DNA from: Micromonospora pattaloongensis
GTDB lineage: Bacteria > Actinomycetota > Actinomycetes > Mycobacteriales > Micromonosporaceae
Direction: 5' to 3'
Length of the DNA stretch: 64,000 bases
NCBI RefSeq assembly: GCF_900107255.1
Contig: NZ_FNPH01000004.1
Coordinates: 248,001-312,000 of the forward strand
Below the pieces are notes generated by a model, which worked only from the letters and a program-made list of their open reading frames with translations, searched no databases and had not been told where the DNA came from. A program made the translations under genes and the position numbers. This document shows positions 44,201 to 52,626 of the stretch, piece by piece (positions within the stretch are counted from its first letter, which is position 1; each line of letters begins with the position of its first letter).

Positions 44201-47029
44201 ACCGCCGGCGCTGTCGCCGGTGGTCTCCTTCTGCACGCCCGGGTCACCCGTGCTGGTGCTGCCCGGCACCCGGCCGGTCGCCTTGAAGTACTCGGCCTGC
44301 TTGCGCTTGGGCTGCAGCTGCTCGATCGCCCGACCCGTCAGCGGCTTGGCCCCGCCGGCCCCGCCGGCGTCGGTGTACGTGGCCTCGAAGACCGCGAACA
44401 CGTTGGCCTCGGCGCCGTGACCCGCCGCCAGCGCGGTCTGCACCACGCCGGAGCAGCCGGTGTGCGACTCCAGCGGGTGCCCGTGCTCGTCGTGGCCGAG
44501 CAGCACCTGCAGCACGACCTTGTCACAGTCGATCGAGCCGTCCTCGGCGTCGGTCACCTTGACCGTGTACTTGATCTGGTCACCCCACTCGAAGAAGCCG
44601 CCGTCCGGCGGGAACTCGATGGAAACCGTGGGGGCGGTGTTGCCGACCGTGATCGGGACGTTCGCGACCGCGCTGCGGCCCTCCGAGTCGGTCACCGTCA
44701 ACTGCGCCGTGTAGTTGCCCGGCGCGGTGTAGACGTGGGTCGGGTTGGCCTCGGTCGACGTGCCACCGTCGCCGAACGTCCACGCGTACGTGATGGTCTG
44801 CCCGTCCGGGTCGCGCGACCCGGCGCTGGAGAACGCCACGGTCAACGGCGCCTTGCCCGAGGTGGGCTCGGCGCCCGCCACGGCGATCGGGGCGCGGTCA
44901 CCGGCGACGTAGTCGATCCGGTAGACCCCCGAGTTGTCGTTGTTGCCACCGAAGCCGGTGCCCCACTCGATCATGTAGAGCGCGCCGTCCGGCCCGAACT
45001 CGAAGTCCATCGGGCGCAGGAAGGTCATGCCGGTCAGCAGATTGTTGATGTCCACCAGCGACCGGCCGTTCGCGCCGACCTGCATCGTGTACATCTTGTT
45101 CTGGTTCCACTCGCCGAACATCGCCTTGCCGTCGTAGTACGCCGGCCACTTTCGCTCCGAGGCGAGGTTGGCGTCGAACCGGTACACCGGGCCGCCCATC
45201 GGCGCGCCACCGCCACCGATCTCCGGGAAGAGCGGGTTGTTCGCGTAGCCGTACCAGACGGTCGCCGGGATCGCCGGCGGCAGGTTGGTCAGGCCGGTGT
45301 TGTTCGGGGAGTCGTTGACCGGCGCGGTGCAGTCGAACTTCGCCCCGCTCGGTCCCGACGGGAACGTGTAGTCGTTGTACGCGCTGTTCGCCCCCGTGCA
45401 GTACGGCCACCCGTAGTTGCCCGGCTTCTCGACGATGTTCCACTCGACGAGGCCCTCCGGGCCGCGGCTCGGGTTGGCGCTGCCGGCGTCCGGTCCGTAG
45501 TCGCCGACGTAGACGGTGCCGGTCTTCGGGTCGACGCCGATCCGGAACGGGTTGCGGAAGCCCATCGCGTAGATCTCGGGACGGGTCTTCGCGGTGCCGG
45601 GCGCGAAGAGGTTGCCGGCCGGCACCGTGTACGTGCCGTCGGCCTCCGGGTGGATGCGCAGCACCTTGCCCCGCAGGTCGTTGGTGTTGCCCGACGTGCG
45701 CTGCGCGTCGAAGTCCTGCCGGCCCGCCCGCTCGTCGATCGGGGTGTAGGCGTTGGACTCGAACGGGTTGGTGTTGTCGCCGGTGGACAGGTAGAGGTTG
45801 CCGGCGCTGTCGAAGGCCATGCTCCCGCCGGCGTGGCAGCAGGTGTTGCGCTGGGTGTCCACCCGCAGCACCTGCTTCTCGCTGGCCAGGTTGATCGTGT
45901 CACCCTCGACCGTGAACCGGGACAGCACGTTGCGGGCGATGCCGTCGTTCGGCGCGTAGTACAGGTAGATCCACTTGTTGGTCGCGAAGTTCGGGTCCAG
46001 CCGGAGCCCGATCAGGCCGTCCTCGTTGCCGGTGAAGACGTTGAGCCGGATCGCGGTGACCGTGTTGCCGGTGTCCGGCTTGATGATCTGCACCCGGCCG
46101 TCCCGCTCGGCGTAGAACACCCGCCCGTCGGGGGCGACGTCCAGCTCCATCGGGTTGTTGGTGTTGCTGTCCAGGGCGATCTTCTCGAAGCCCTTGGTGA
46201 GCGACGCGTTGCAGTCGGCCTTCACCGCCCCGGCCGCGGTCTGGATGCCGCCGAGCAGGTGCGCCAGGAACTCCGGTTCGGAGTACGACTGCTGGGTGTG
46301 ACCGCCGGCGGTGTACCAGGAGCGGCCGCCGTCGTAGTCCTGGCACCACGCGAACGGGTGGTCGGCACCCATCGCGCCGGCCCCCGGCGAGTAGCTGCGC
46401 TCGTCCAGGCTGGCCAGCACGTGCACCTTGCCGCGCGGGTTGGTCTGGAAGTTGTACCACTCGTCGAAGCGGGACCACTTCTCCGGCAGCGCCGACGTGG
46501 ACGGGTGGGCCGGGTCCTCGACCTTGATGCTGGCGGTCTGGTTGGCCGGGTGCGACGCGAAGTACGCGCCGACCAGGTTGCCGTACCAGGCCCAGTTGTA
46601 CTCGGTGTCGGAGGCGGCGTGGATGCCGGCGTAGCCGCCGCCGGCGCGCACGAAGCGCTCGAACGCCGCCTGCTGGCCGGCGTCGAGCACGTCCCCGGTG
46701 GTGGACAGCCAGATCACGGCCTTGTACTTGGCCAGGTTGGCGTCGGTGAACGCGGCGGAGTCCTCGGTCGCGTCCACGGCGAAGCCGTGCTGGGCGCCGA
46801 GCTGTTCGATCGCGGCGATGCCGGTCGGGATCGAGTCGTGCCGGAACCCGGCGGTCTTGGAGAAGACCAGCACGGAATAGGTCGGTTCGGCGGCCGCGCC
46901 GGCGGGCGCCGCCTGGGCCGCGGTCGGCCCGGCCGCGACGGCGGTCGCCGTCGCGGTGAGGGCGACCGCCATGCTCAACAGGGCATGGGAGAGGGTGTCG
47001 CGTAGCCCGCGACGTCGGCGATGTGACAC
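41216..47029 (-). CDS. Giant secreted ThuA / PQQ-type sugar dehydrogenase with PKD, CBM6-like, DUF1349-like and Ig-like domains
   Basis: 1937 aa with a long signal peptide (MSHRRRRGLRD..., hydrophobic to about 45). Approximate order: ThuA domain 50-265; glucose/sorbosone dehydrogenase beta-propeller 275-705, with the family's THDGRVFY-like ELDVAPDGRVFYAERDGRVQ and TCCHAGGSMAFDSAGNLYLS; PKD 712-795; an unassigned Cys-bearing segment 805-900; CBM6-like 925-1050; PKD 1060-1140; two concanavalin-like DUF1349-type domains 1150-1345 and 1353-1550; two OmpL47-like repeats 1558-1732; an Ig-like domain 1733-1818; and a helical C-terminal tail. It should oxidise or bind extracellular sugars or polysaccharides. 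The whole gene is one intact frame. A ROK-type operator candidate lies just upstream. Confidence 0.88.
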   Translation of the reverse strand: MSHRRRRGLRDTLSHALLSMAVALTATATAVAAGPTAAQAAPAGAAAEPTYSVLVFSKTAGFRHDSIPTGIAAIEQLGAQHGFAVDATEDSAAFTDANLAKYKAVIWLSTTGDVLDAGQQAAFERFVRAGGGYAGIHAASDTEYNWAWYGNLVGAYFASHPANQTASIKVEDPAHPSTSALPEKWSRFDEWYNFQTNPRGKVHVLASLDERSYSPGAGAMGADHPFAWCQDYDGGRSWYTAGGHTQQSYSEPEFLAHLLGGIQTAAGAVKADCNASLTKGFEKIALDSNTNNPMELDVAPDGRVFYAERDGRVQIIKPDTGNTVTAIRLNVFTGNEDGLIGLRLDPNFATNKWIYLYYAPNDGIARNVLSRFTVEGDTINLASEKQVLRVDTQRNTCCHAGGSMAFDSAGNLYLSTGDNTNPFESNAYTPIDERAGRQDFDAQRTSGNTNDLRGKVLRIHPEADGTYTVPAGNLFAPGTAKTRPEIYAMGFRNPFRIGVDPKTGTVYVGDYGPDAGSANPSRGPEGLVEWNIVEKPGNYGWPYCTGANSAYNDYTFPSGPSGAKFDCTAPVNDSPNNTGLTNLPPAIPATVWYGYANNPLFPEIGGGGAPMGGPVYRFDANLASERKWPAYYDGKAMFGEWNQNKMYTMQVGANGRSLVDINNLLTGMTFLRPMDFEFGPDGALYMIEWGTGFGGNNDNSGVYRIDYVAGDRAPIAVAGAEPTSGKAPLTVAFSSAGSRDPDGQTITYAWTFGDGGTSTEANPTHVYTAPGNYTAQLTVTDSEGRSAVANVPITVGNTAPTVSIEFPPDGGFFEWGDQIKYTVKVTDAEDGSIDCDKVVLQVLLGHDEHGHPLESHTGCSGVVQTALAAGHGAEANVFAVFEATYTDAGGAGGAKPLTGRAIEQLQPKRKQAEYFKATGRVPGSTSTGDPGVQKETTGDSAGGSQNIGFIEDGDWWSFDPANLTGIDALRFRAASASTGGLIEVRTGAVDGPLVTTATVPATGGWQTYTDVTAAIGTPSTAGPVYFVARKPAGSTNDGAVFNVNWVDFLGRGVTENAPPVVTATATPASGTAPQTVSFTGTATDAEGDTPLTYAWDFGDGGKATTLNASHTYTTPGTFTATLTVTDKRGASAYATVTVKIDAPNTSCFGSRSDDFTGTALDKTRWSTVVRENQLYSVANGSLVLPTSATDLYGARNDATNIVLQPAPNGAWQATTKVSLAAAANYHQAGLIVYGDDENYAKLDLLYSSSRRIEFIRETAGTPRNEGADSAAAPNGDTVYLRLTSDGTNLTAAFSADGQTFTPVGRAAALAGITNPKVGLFALNGGTTAPVLNASFDWFQLSPDTPAEPVTPSDEFTGTSLDKCRWNAIVREDANGYRVSGGALRIDVPNGDIYTGSNSGPTNFILQTAPAGDWTLETKVDGSLLNEQYQQAGLLVYGDDDNYLKLDFIADNQAGQAVTRRIEFRSEIGAAVQNPQPQVTNLTNAVWHLRLARKGNVYTASYSANGTDWTTFSESLTNSAVGATPKVGLFTLGANQTASKTASFDYFRLTAAPSDAVPPVTGAKVEGTVSGGWHTGPATVTLSATDNTGGSGVARTEYQLDADTAWTAYTEPIVVSGDGTHQVRFRSADKAGNVEATKTVDIKVDATAPVTTATFAPASDDGWHAGKVPVTLAATDAGAGVAKLEWSLDGGPWTAYTAPVDVTGDGEHELLYRATDGAGNVETLKSAVLKIDGVKPTVIVSGLADGQLYGDSSDVRIRYEAVDPTSGVKSVVGTLDGKPYQSNTLQAMHELTLGLHELTVTATDKAGNQTTSSVRFFVTTSFRDMQNLHDRFKATGQLSNVAHRKLTNKLTAARQSEVDGSDKRAVQQLNAYIGLASDATLVPDADVRAALVRDANAMIERLGGQPSRAAVKANGGQSLAGTGRLDQDATRVPEGGKL

Positions 47030-47131
47030 GAAGGATCTCCTTCGTTCGTCGGACAGGGGGGTACCCCGCCCGGCTCGCCGAAGACCGGTCAGGGCTGTGC
47101 GGACCGTCGGCCCGCCGAGGCCGCTGGTCGA

Positions 47132-47152
47132 TTTGTCATTTGACTGAACAAA
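47132..47152. promoter_or_regulatory. Weak inverted repeat, possible ROK-type operator
   Basis: The 21-bp segment has TTTGT and ACAAA arms with partly matching inner bases (CA/TG, one base out of step). It is AT-rich in a GC-rich setting and lies about 100 bp upstream of the giant sugar-dehydrogenase gene. ROK-family sugar repressors bind TTTGTT-N-AACAAA sites, but the inner match here is imperfect. Confidence 0.25.
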
Positions 47153-47227
47153 TTAACGCCGCTGATGGCGAGCAGGGCAATACGGCGATGAGACGAATTC
47201 AGGTAACGGTTGGGTAACGGGCGACGG

Positions 47228-48655
47228 TCAGCTGCTCGCCGGCCGCGGGAACGCCACCGGGCTGCGGTGCCCGTCCCGGTCGACCGCCCGCACCCCGAAG
47301 AAGACGTTGTCCTTGGACAGGTCCACCGTGGCCGTGTCGACATCGCCCACCGGGATCACGTGCGTCCACTCGGGCTCGGTCGTCTCCCGCCACACCAGCT
47401 CGTAGCCGGCGAGATCCGGCTCCGTGCCGCGCTCCCAGCGCAGCGTGGTGGCGTTGGTCAGGTTCGAGGTGAGGATCCGGGCGTTGCGCGGGGTGCCCGG
47501 CGCCTGCGCCAGCGACCACAGCGCCGCGCCGTTCACCCGGGTCACCCGCGCGATGTATCCGAAGTCGCAGAACTCCGGCAGGTCCCCGAACTGCTTTCCG
47601 TCCTCCACCCGCACGTCCTGATGCTGGTGCGCGAAGTCCTCATGCGGCTCGGTGAACCGCGCCGCCGGGTAGCCCTGCTGCAGGAACGGGATGTGGTCGC
47701 CGCCGCGCAGGTAGCGGTCCCGGCGGTAGACGACGCGCACCTCCATGCCGGTCGCCTCGTTCTGTGCCACGTCCCGCACGAAGCGGGCGAGCTGCCGCGA
47801 CGGCGAATCGTTCTCGCCGCCCACCGACTGCCGCGTGCTGGCCTGCCCCGGCGTCTCGGCCGTCGGCACTCCCTCGGCGAAGAGCCGCACGCCGCGCGGG
47901 TCCCGGGTGCCGTCGTCGGCCCGGCTGGATCCGATGATGTCGTTGGTGAACATCGCCTGGATGTCGGCGCCGGCGGCCTTGAACTGCTGCGCCATGTGGT
48001 TGGCGCCGTACAGTCCCTGCTCCTCGCCGGCGACCGCGGCGAACACGATGGTGGCCTCGGTCCGGCGGGTGGCCATGACCCGGGCCAGCTCCATCACCGC
48101 GGCGACCCCGGACGCGTCGTCGTCGGCGCCCGGCGCGTCCGACGTCGCGTCCATGACGTCGGTGGCGCGTGAGTCGTAGTGGCCGGAGACCACGTAGACG
48201 CGGTCCGGCGAGGACTCGCCGCGCAGCGTCGCCACGACGTTGGTGATCCGGGTCGGCGTGGGGATGCGCGACGCCGGTTCCTGCACGTACGACTGCAGCT
48301 CGACCGTCATGCGCCCGCCGGACGCCGCGGCGTACTGCGTCAGCTGCGCGTGGATCCAGTCCCGCGCCGCGCCGATGCCGCGCTGCGGATCGTCCTGACT
48401 GGACAGCGTGTGACGGGTGCCGAACGCGGCGAGCCGCCGCACGGTGGCCTCGATGCGGCGCTGGTCGATCTCGGCGAGCAGCTCGCGCAGCGCCCGGTCG
48501 GGCCGCTGCGGGCGGGCGGGCCGTCCGGGTCCGCGCGACGCGGCCTGTGCCGCCGCGGGCGCCGCGCCCGCCACCAGCGGGACCGCGGCGGCCGCCGCCG
48601 AGGCCGACAGGAACGTGCGACGAGTGGCCCCGGACCGCGCCTCATCCATGCCCAT
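47228..48655 (-). CDS. Secreted M28-family aminopeptidase (Tat signal, C-terminal FN3-like domain)
   Basis: 475 aa with a twin-arginine signal (GATRRTFLSASAAAAA). Zinc-ligand motifs of M28: VVSGHYDSRATD (His, Asp), DAPGADDDASGVAAVMELAR (bridging Asp), AAVAGEEQGLYGA (catalytic and metal Glu pair), FTNDIIGSS (Asp) and RFTEPHEDFAHQ (His). The last 90 residues form a fibronectin-III-like domain (NLTNATTLRWERG, VWRETTEPEWTH, VFFGVRAVDRDGHRSPVAF). The start could be ATG 48655 or 48649; neither has a strong ribosome site. Tat export suggests folding before secretion. Confidence 0.9.
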   Translation of the reverse strand: MGMDEARSGATRRTFLSASAAAAAVPLVAGAAPAAAQAASRGPGRPARPQRPDRALRELLAEIDQRRIEATVRRLAAFGTRHTLSSQDDPQRGIGAARDWIHAQLTQYAAASGGRMTVELQSYVQEPASRIPTPTRITNVVATLRGESSPDRVYVVSGHYDSRATDVMDATSDAPGADDDASGVAAVMELARVMATRRTEATIVFAAVAGEEQGLYGANHMAQQFKAAGADIQAMFTNDIIGSSRADDGTRDPRGVRLFAEGVPTAETPGQASTRQSVGGENDSPSRQLARFVRDVAQNEATGMEVRVVYRRDRYLRGGDHIPFLQQGYPAARFTEPHEDFAHQHQDVRVEDGKQFGDLPEFCDFGYIARVTRVNGAALWSLAQAPGTPRNARILTSNLTNATTLRWERGTEPDLAGYELVWRETTEPEWTHVIPVGDVDTATVDLSKDNVFFGVRAVDRDGHRSPVAFPRPASS

Positions 48656-48742
48656 GCATGGCATCTTTGACTTTCGCGGGCGGGATGTCCAGGGGTCACC
48701 CGCGCGGGTGTAGGCGCGGCGCCCCGGGGGTACGCCCCCGGC

Positions 48743-49201
48743 GTGCAGACCTTCCTGCCGTACCCGGACTTCGCGGCCAGCGCGGCCGTGCTGGACCGCC
48801 TCCGACTGGGCAAACAGCGGGTCGAGACGCTGCAGATCTTCCGCGCGCTGACCCGGCCGGGCTACGGCTGGCGCAACCATCCGGCGGTGAAGATGTGGGC
48901 CGGCTACGAGGAGGCGCTGATCCGCTACGGCCTGGAGATGTGCCGGGAGTGGAGCGCCGCGGGCCGGGGCGACACGGTGGCGGCCACGCTGCTCGACGAC
49001 TTCGCCGAGCGCGCCGGGCACCGGACCATCCGGACCCAGGAGGAGCTGGGCCGGGTGGTCGGGCTGCCGCCGTGGCTGGGACGGGACGACTTCCACCTCA
49101 GCCACCGCGCGGCGCTGGTCCGCAAGGACCCCGACTTCTACCGGCCGGTCTTCGGCGACGTCCCCGACGACCTGCCGTACGTCTGGCCGACCGCCGGCTG
49201 A
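48743..49201 (+). CDS. MSMEG_6728 family protein (possible pyrimidine-dimer glycosylase relative)
   Basis: 152 aa from GTG 48743. The sequence MQTFLPYPDFAASAAVLDRL, LGKQRVETLQIFRALTRPGY, WRNHPAVKMWAGYEEALIRY matches the MSMEG_6728 type. This group is distantly like T4 endonuclease V (Pyr_excise), which shares an N-terminal Arg/Trp-rich region and a basic active site; that activity is unproven here. It is divergent from the M28 gene by about 90 bp. Confidence 0.8.
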   Translation: MQTFLPYPDFAASAAVLDRLRLGKQRVETLQIFRALTRPGYGWRNHPAVKMWAGYEEALIRYGLEMCREWSAAGRGDTVAATLLDDFAERAGHRTIRTQEELGRVVGLPPWLGRDDFHLSHRAALVRKDPDFYRPVFGDVPDDLPYVWPTAG

Positions 49202-49205
49202 GCCG

Positions 49206-50282
49206 TCACAGCCCGGCGCAGGGCCGGCCGGCGATCGTGCAGCCCGCCGGCGCCTTCTCGCCGAGCGGCGCCTGCCCGACCTCGAACCGGAACCGCGCCG
49301 TCCCGCCGGGCGACAGCGCCCCGCCGGTGAAGGTCACGACCCGACCGCGCTGCTCGTGGCGTGCCCCGGTGGCGCTCAGCACCTTCGACTGGCTGGGCGA
49401 CGGCGGCAGCGTCACCGTCACCGTCCAACCGGATGCCGCCGCGCTGCCGGTGTTGCTGACGGTGATCTCGCCGTCGTAGCCGAAGGACCCGGAGCCGACC
49501 GTCGCGTACCGGGCGCCGAGCAGCGCGGCGCCGGCGGGCCGGGTGGGTGACGTGCTGGTCGTCGCTCCGGAGGCATCCTGCGGTGACCGGGGCGCTTGCG
49601 ACGGCGACGGGGTGAGGCTGGCCGACACGCCGCGGGCCGGCGGCGGCGTCGACGCGCCGGGCGACGGCGATCCGGCCGGGTTCGGCACGACGGCGGTGTC
49701 GACCGGCGCGGCCGCGGTCGGCTCCTGCGTCCGCGCGTCGAGCAGCCCCGTCAGCGCGACCATGGCCAGCGCCGCGGCGACGACCGCCGCCACCCCGGCG
49801 AGCAGCCGCCCACCACGCCGACCCCGGCCCCCGGCCCCGCCGGGCACCGTCGCCGCGAAGTCCACCTCCCGGAAGGCGATCCAGTCCAGGACGGCGGGCA
49901 GCCGCACCGTGTACAGCTCCCGGTATCCCTCCTCCAGCACCGCCCGCTGCTCCGGGTCCCACTGCTCCCGGACGCAGGATTCCCGCAGCGTCAGCCGGCA
50001 GCCCGCCGCGGTCGGCGTCAGCTCCCACGCCACCAGCGTCTGCAGGTCGTCGGCGCGCCAGCGCATGCTCAGCCGGCGTGGCTCGTCGAGGCTGATCAGC
50101 TCGCCGTCGACCACCCGGGGCAGCCCGGGCACGGTGATCGGTTCGAACCGGAAGACGGAGCCCGCGCGCGGCTCCAGGTCGGTCTCGGCGAACCACTTGG
50201 GAAGCAGGTGTCGGTCGGTCAGGGCGCGCCATACGCGCTCCGGCGGGTGCTCAAGCTCAACATCCATCCGGATTTCGGTCAC
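49206..50282 (-). CDS. AHSA1/SRPBCC domain fused through a TM helix to a CBM2-like domain
   Basis: 358 aa from GTG 50282. Residues 1-150 form an AHSA1/SRPBCC domain (ELEHPPERVWRALTDRHLLP, RFEPITVPGLPRVVDGELIS, AWELTPTAAGCRLTLRESCV). Then a TM (LLAGVAAVVAAALAMVALTG), a long Pro/Ser/Thr linker, and a cellulose-binding-like CBM2 domain (YATVGSGSFGYDGEITVSNT, SGWTVTVTLPPSPSQS) with a C-terminal Cys pair. AHSA1 domains are normally soluble and cytoplasmic while CBM2 is secreted, so the fusion would put a stress or ligand domain inside and a glycan-binding domain outside. The combination is unusual. Confidence 0.8.
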   Translation of the reverse strand: MTEIRMDVELEHPPERVWRALTDRHLLPKWFAETDLEPRAGSVFRFEPITVPGLPRVVDGELISLDEPRRLSMRWRADDLQTLVAWELTPTAAGCRLTLRESCVREQWDPEQRAVLEEGYRELYTVRLPAVLDWIAFREVDFAATVPGGAGGRGRRGGRLLAGVAAVVAAALAMVALTGLLDARTQEPTAAAPVDTAVVPNPAGSPSPGASTPPPARGVSASLTPSPSQAPRSPQDASGATTSTSPTRPAGAALLGARYATVGSGSFGYDGEITVSNTGSAAASGWTVTVTLPPSPSQSKVLSATGARHEQRGRVVTFTGGALSPGGTARFRFEVGQAPLGEKAPAGCTIAGRPCAGL

Positions 50283-50498
50283 CGCGCGACTGTACGGCGT
50301 TGAACCGATCGGCACCGCCCCGACGTATTGACCAACGAGGCGGGATCACGCAGGTGGTCCCGCCCTCGTCGATATCTCCGGAGCCTGGCGGCGAACCCCG
50401 CGGGCGCCGGAGGCGGGCCATGGCGGCCCACCGGCGACGCCGCGACGCCAGCGGTGGCGGCCGGCACCTGTGGCGCAGAAGGGTTGGGTTGTCAGGGC

Positions 50499-51095
50499 AT
50501 GTCTCACCGTTCCTCCCGCACCGCGCACCACCACCGAGCCGAACCGGATCCGCGCGGCCTGCGTCGCTGGCAGGTCGCCGGAACCGTGATCGGCGCCGTC
50601 CTGATGCTCGGCGCCGGGCTCGGCGTCGCCGCGGCCGAAACCGGGGGTACGGCCGCCCCCGCCGTGCAGTGCCCGCTGGTGGCCGACCGTCTGCCGCCGG
50701 TTCCGCCGGCCGCCCGGGAGGAGGTGACCCGGAACCTCGCGCTGCTCAACCTGCAGACCGGGGAGGCGAACCAGCGGCTGGAGAGCAGCCGCGGCCAGGG
50801 TGGGCCGAACTTCGTCACCAACGCCATCCTCGGGCCGCTGGCCGACAAACGGCGGGCCACCATCGAGCGGATCGCCCTCGCGATCGGGCGGGACGGCGAG
50901 CGCCCCACCGGCCTGGAGTCGTTGGCCCAGTGTCGGGTCACGCCCGGCGGCGCCGCCGGGCCGCTCGAGCCCACGACGCCGGTGCCCACCGCGCCCGAGC
51001 CCACGCCGGAGCCCACCGGGCCCGCGCCCACCGGCACACCGGACGTCCCGCCGATCCCGGAGGCGTCCCCGACGCCCCGCGTCAGCGCCTCCTGA
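50499..51095 (+). CDS. Membrane-anchored hypothetical protein with Pro-rich C-terminus, 198 aa
   Basis: ATG 50499; the upstream frame overlaps the divergent promoter region and is disregarded. A basic N-terminus (HRSSRTAHHHRAEPDPRGLR) and one hydrophobic segment (QVAGTVIGAVLMLGAGLGVA) act as a signal or anchor; then a helical Cys-containing domain (VQCPLVADRLPPVPPAAREE, NLALLNLQTGEANQRLESSR) with a matching Cys in AQCRVTPGG, and a Pro/Thr-rich tail. The two Cys could form a disulfide. No family recognised. A hairpin follows the stop at 51099. Confidence 0.65.
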   Translation: MSHRSSRTAHHHRAEPDPRGLRRWQVAGTVIGAVLMLGAGLGVAAAETGGTAAPAVQCPLVADRLPPVPPAAREEVTRNLALLNLQTGEANQRLESSRGQGGPNFVTNAILGPLADKRRATIERIALAIGRDGERPTGLESLAQCRVTPGGAAGPLEPTTPVPTAPEPTPEPTGPAPTGTPDVPPIPEASPTPRVSAS

Positions 51096-51098
51096 CCC

Positions 51099-51117
51099 CC
51101 CGCGCCGGCGGCGCGGG
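51099..51117. terminator. Small GC hairpin
   Basis: An 8-bp perfect stem (CCCGCGCC and its complement) with a GGC loop starts 3 bp after the stop of the 50499 gene. It is short but entirely GC, so a moderate terminator. Confidence 0.5.
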
Positions 51118-51393
51118 TAGCCCGGCGCCGCCGGCCGCCCGGGCGGGCCGCGCCGCCCCGCCCTGTCGCCGGCGTCACGGCCGGGGCGGGGCGGTGGCGC
51201 ATCCGGTGGAAATCGCCCCGAACATTTTTCATCCGTCCGGCCGGTTCGTACGTAGTTGCTGAGGGACGGGCCGGACCTCCGAGCGCGACGGCGAACGGAA
51301 CGCCCGTCACACAAGCCGGGCAGGCGCGTGGTCGGACGGCGAACGACCAGGCGGGACGCGTCGGGGGCACCGATGCGGGAGATCGAGGAGTGT
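51118..51393. other. Gene-free stretch upstream of the cytochrome b/NuoF pair
   Basis: About 276 bp of very GC-rich spacer between the 51099 hairpin and the cytochrome start. The AT-richer patch near 51218-51262 is the best promoter location I can see. The reading frame of the cytochrome gene stays open here, but without conserved residues. Confidence 0.4.
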
Positions 51394-52626
51394 ATGGCCG
51401 GGACGAAGCTCAACCAGCGATCCGCCATTCCGAAGACCGTCACGGGGGTCAAGGCGCGGCCCTCGAAAATGACGCTGGGAGTGCTGACCGCGTCGGTGCT
51501 GACCGCGCTGTGGGCGTTGTCGATGCTCACCCCGTCCGGCCGGATCGCCTACGTGTTCGCCTACTTCTTCGTCGACTTCTACGCCGGCGTGTTCACGCTG
51601 GTGTCGCTGAGCATCACGGTGATGGCCGGCCTGATCTGCACCGACCGGATCGTGCTGAAGGCCCCGCACCGGGTGCTGATGCAGGCGGTGCACCGCACCA
51701 CCGGCACGCTGGCGGTGACCTTCCTCGCGCTGCACATCCTGACCCAGGTCTCGCTCGGCCGGGTCGGCGCCGCCGACGTGCTGGTGCCCTTCCTCGGCGG
51801 GCTCTACGTGGGGTTCGGCACCCTCGCCGCGTTCCTGATGACCGGCGTGTTCTGGACCGGCCTCATCCGCTCCCGCTTCCTCGGCGGCAAGCCGTGGATG
51901 TGGCGGGCGCTGCACAGCACCGCGTACGCGTCCTGGCCGGTGGCGCTCCTGCACGGCCTGAACGCGGGCCGGCCGCCGGCGGCCTGGGTCACCGCGAGCT
52001 ACTTCGTCTGCGTCGGCATGGTGGCCGTGGCGCTGCTGGTGCGGCTCTCCGTCAACTATGGACGCCGGGACGTCTTCGCGACCCAGACCGGGGCGGTCAC
52101 GCCGGCCGCGAAGCCGGCCGCCGACCCGGTCGCGACCGGCACGTCCCGCCGCCGCGGCGGCGACGTCCGGATGACCGTGGAGCCGCCGTCGCGGTACCGG
52201 GACGAGCCCGGTCCGGGCGACATCCTGGCGCCGTGGGAGCGCGCCGGCGACTACCGCACCCGCGAGGTGGCGTCCACCCGCTCCGGCCGATACGCCGTCC
52301 CGGCGGTGCCGCGGCAGCGCGAGGAGGAGAGCCCGCGCTGGTCGGAGCCGGAACTCCCGCCGGTCGCCGCCGACGCCGGCCGTCGCGGTGGGCGGCACAG
52401 CCGGGACGACGACGAGCAGTACGACCTGGTGAGCCCCGCCCCGGCGTACGGCGCCGCCACCGTCCAGCTGCCGCCGGACGACACCCCGACCCTGGTCGAC
52501 CTCGCCTCCCGGCGGGCCCGGCGCGCCGAGGGCGCCCCGCCGTCGAGCCGCTCCGCGCGCCGTCGCCCGGTGGCCGACGACGTCGACGCCGCCTACTGGG
52601 CCAACCTCCGCGGCGAGGCCCGGTGA
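51394..52626 (+). CDS. Ferric-reductase-like di-heme cytochrome b membrane protein
   Basis: 410 aa from ATG 51394 (GAGGAG just upstream); ATG 51373 is the alternative. About six TM helices occupy the first 240 residues. Two helices each carry a His pair: HRTTGTLAVTFLALH (His-x13-His) and HSTAYASWPVALLH (His-x12-His), the pattern for two stacked b hemes in ferric reductases and Nox-type enzymes. It lacks a fused FAD/NAD domain; instead the next gene supplies a NuoF-like flavo-iron-sulfur protein. The C-terminal 170 residues are charged, cytoplasmic and disordered-looking, ending DAAYWANLRGEAR. The pair should pass electrons across the membrane; the acceptor is unknown. Confidence 0.85.
   Translation: MAGTKLNQRSAIPKTVTGVKARPSKMTLGVLTASVLTALWALSMLTPSGRIAYVFAYFFVDFYAGVFTLVSLSITVMAGLICTDRIVLKAPHRVLMQAVHRTTGTLAVTFLALHILTQVSLGRVGAADVLVPFLGGLYVGFGTLAAFLMTGVFWTGLIRSRFLGGKPWMWRALHSTAYASWPVALLHGLNAGRPPAAWVTASYFVCVGMVAVALLVRLSVNYGRRDVFATQTGAVTPAAKPAADPVATGTSRRRGGDVRMTVEPPSRYRDEPGPGDILAPWERAGDYRTREVASTRSGRYAVPAVPRQREEESPRWSEPELPPVAADAGRRGGRHSRDDDEQYDLVSPAPAYGAATVQLPPDDTPTLVDLASRRARRAEGAPPSSRSARRRPVADDVDAAYWANLRGEAR

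Noticed and set aside
40604-47005. Open frame of 2133 residues on the plus strand, the longest in the window
   Set aside because: It lies wholly antisense to the 1937-aa sugar-dehydrogenase gene, is Arg/Val/Gly-rich with no domain, and reflects the codon bias of very GC-rich DNA.
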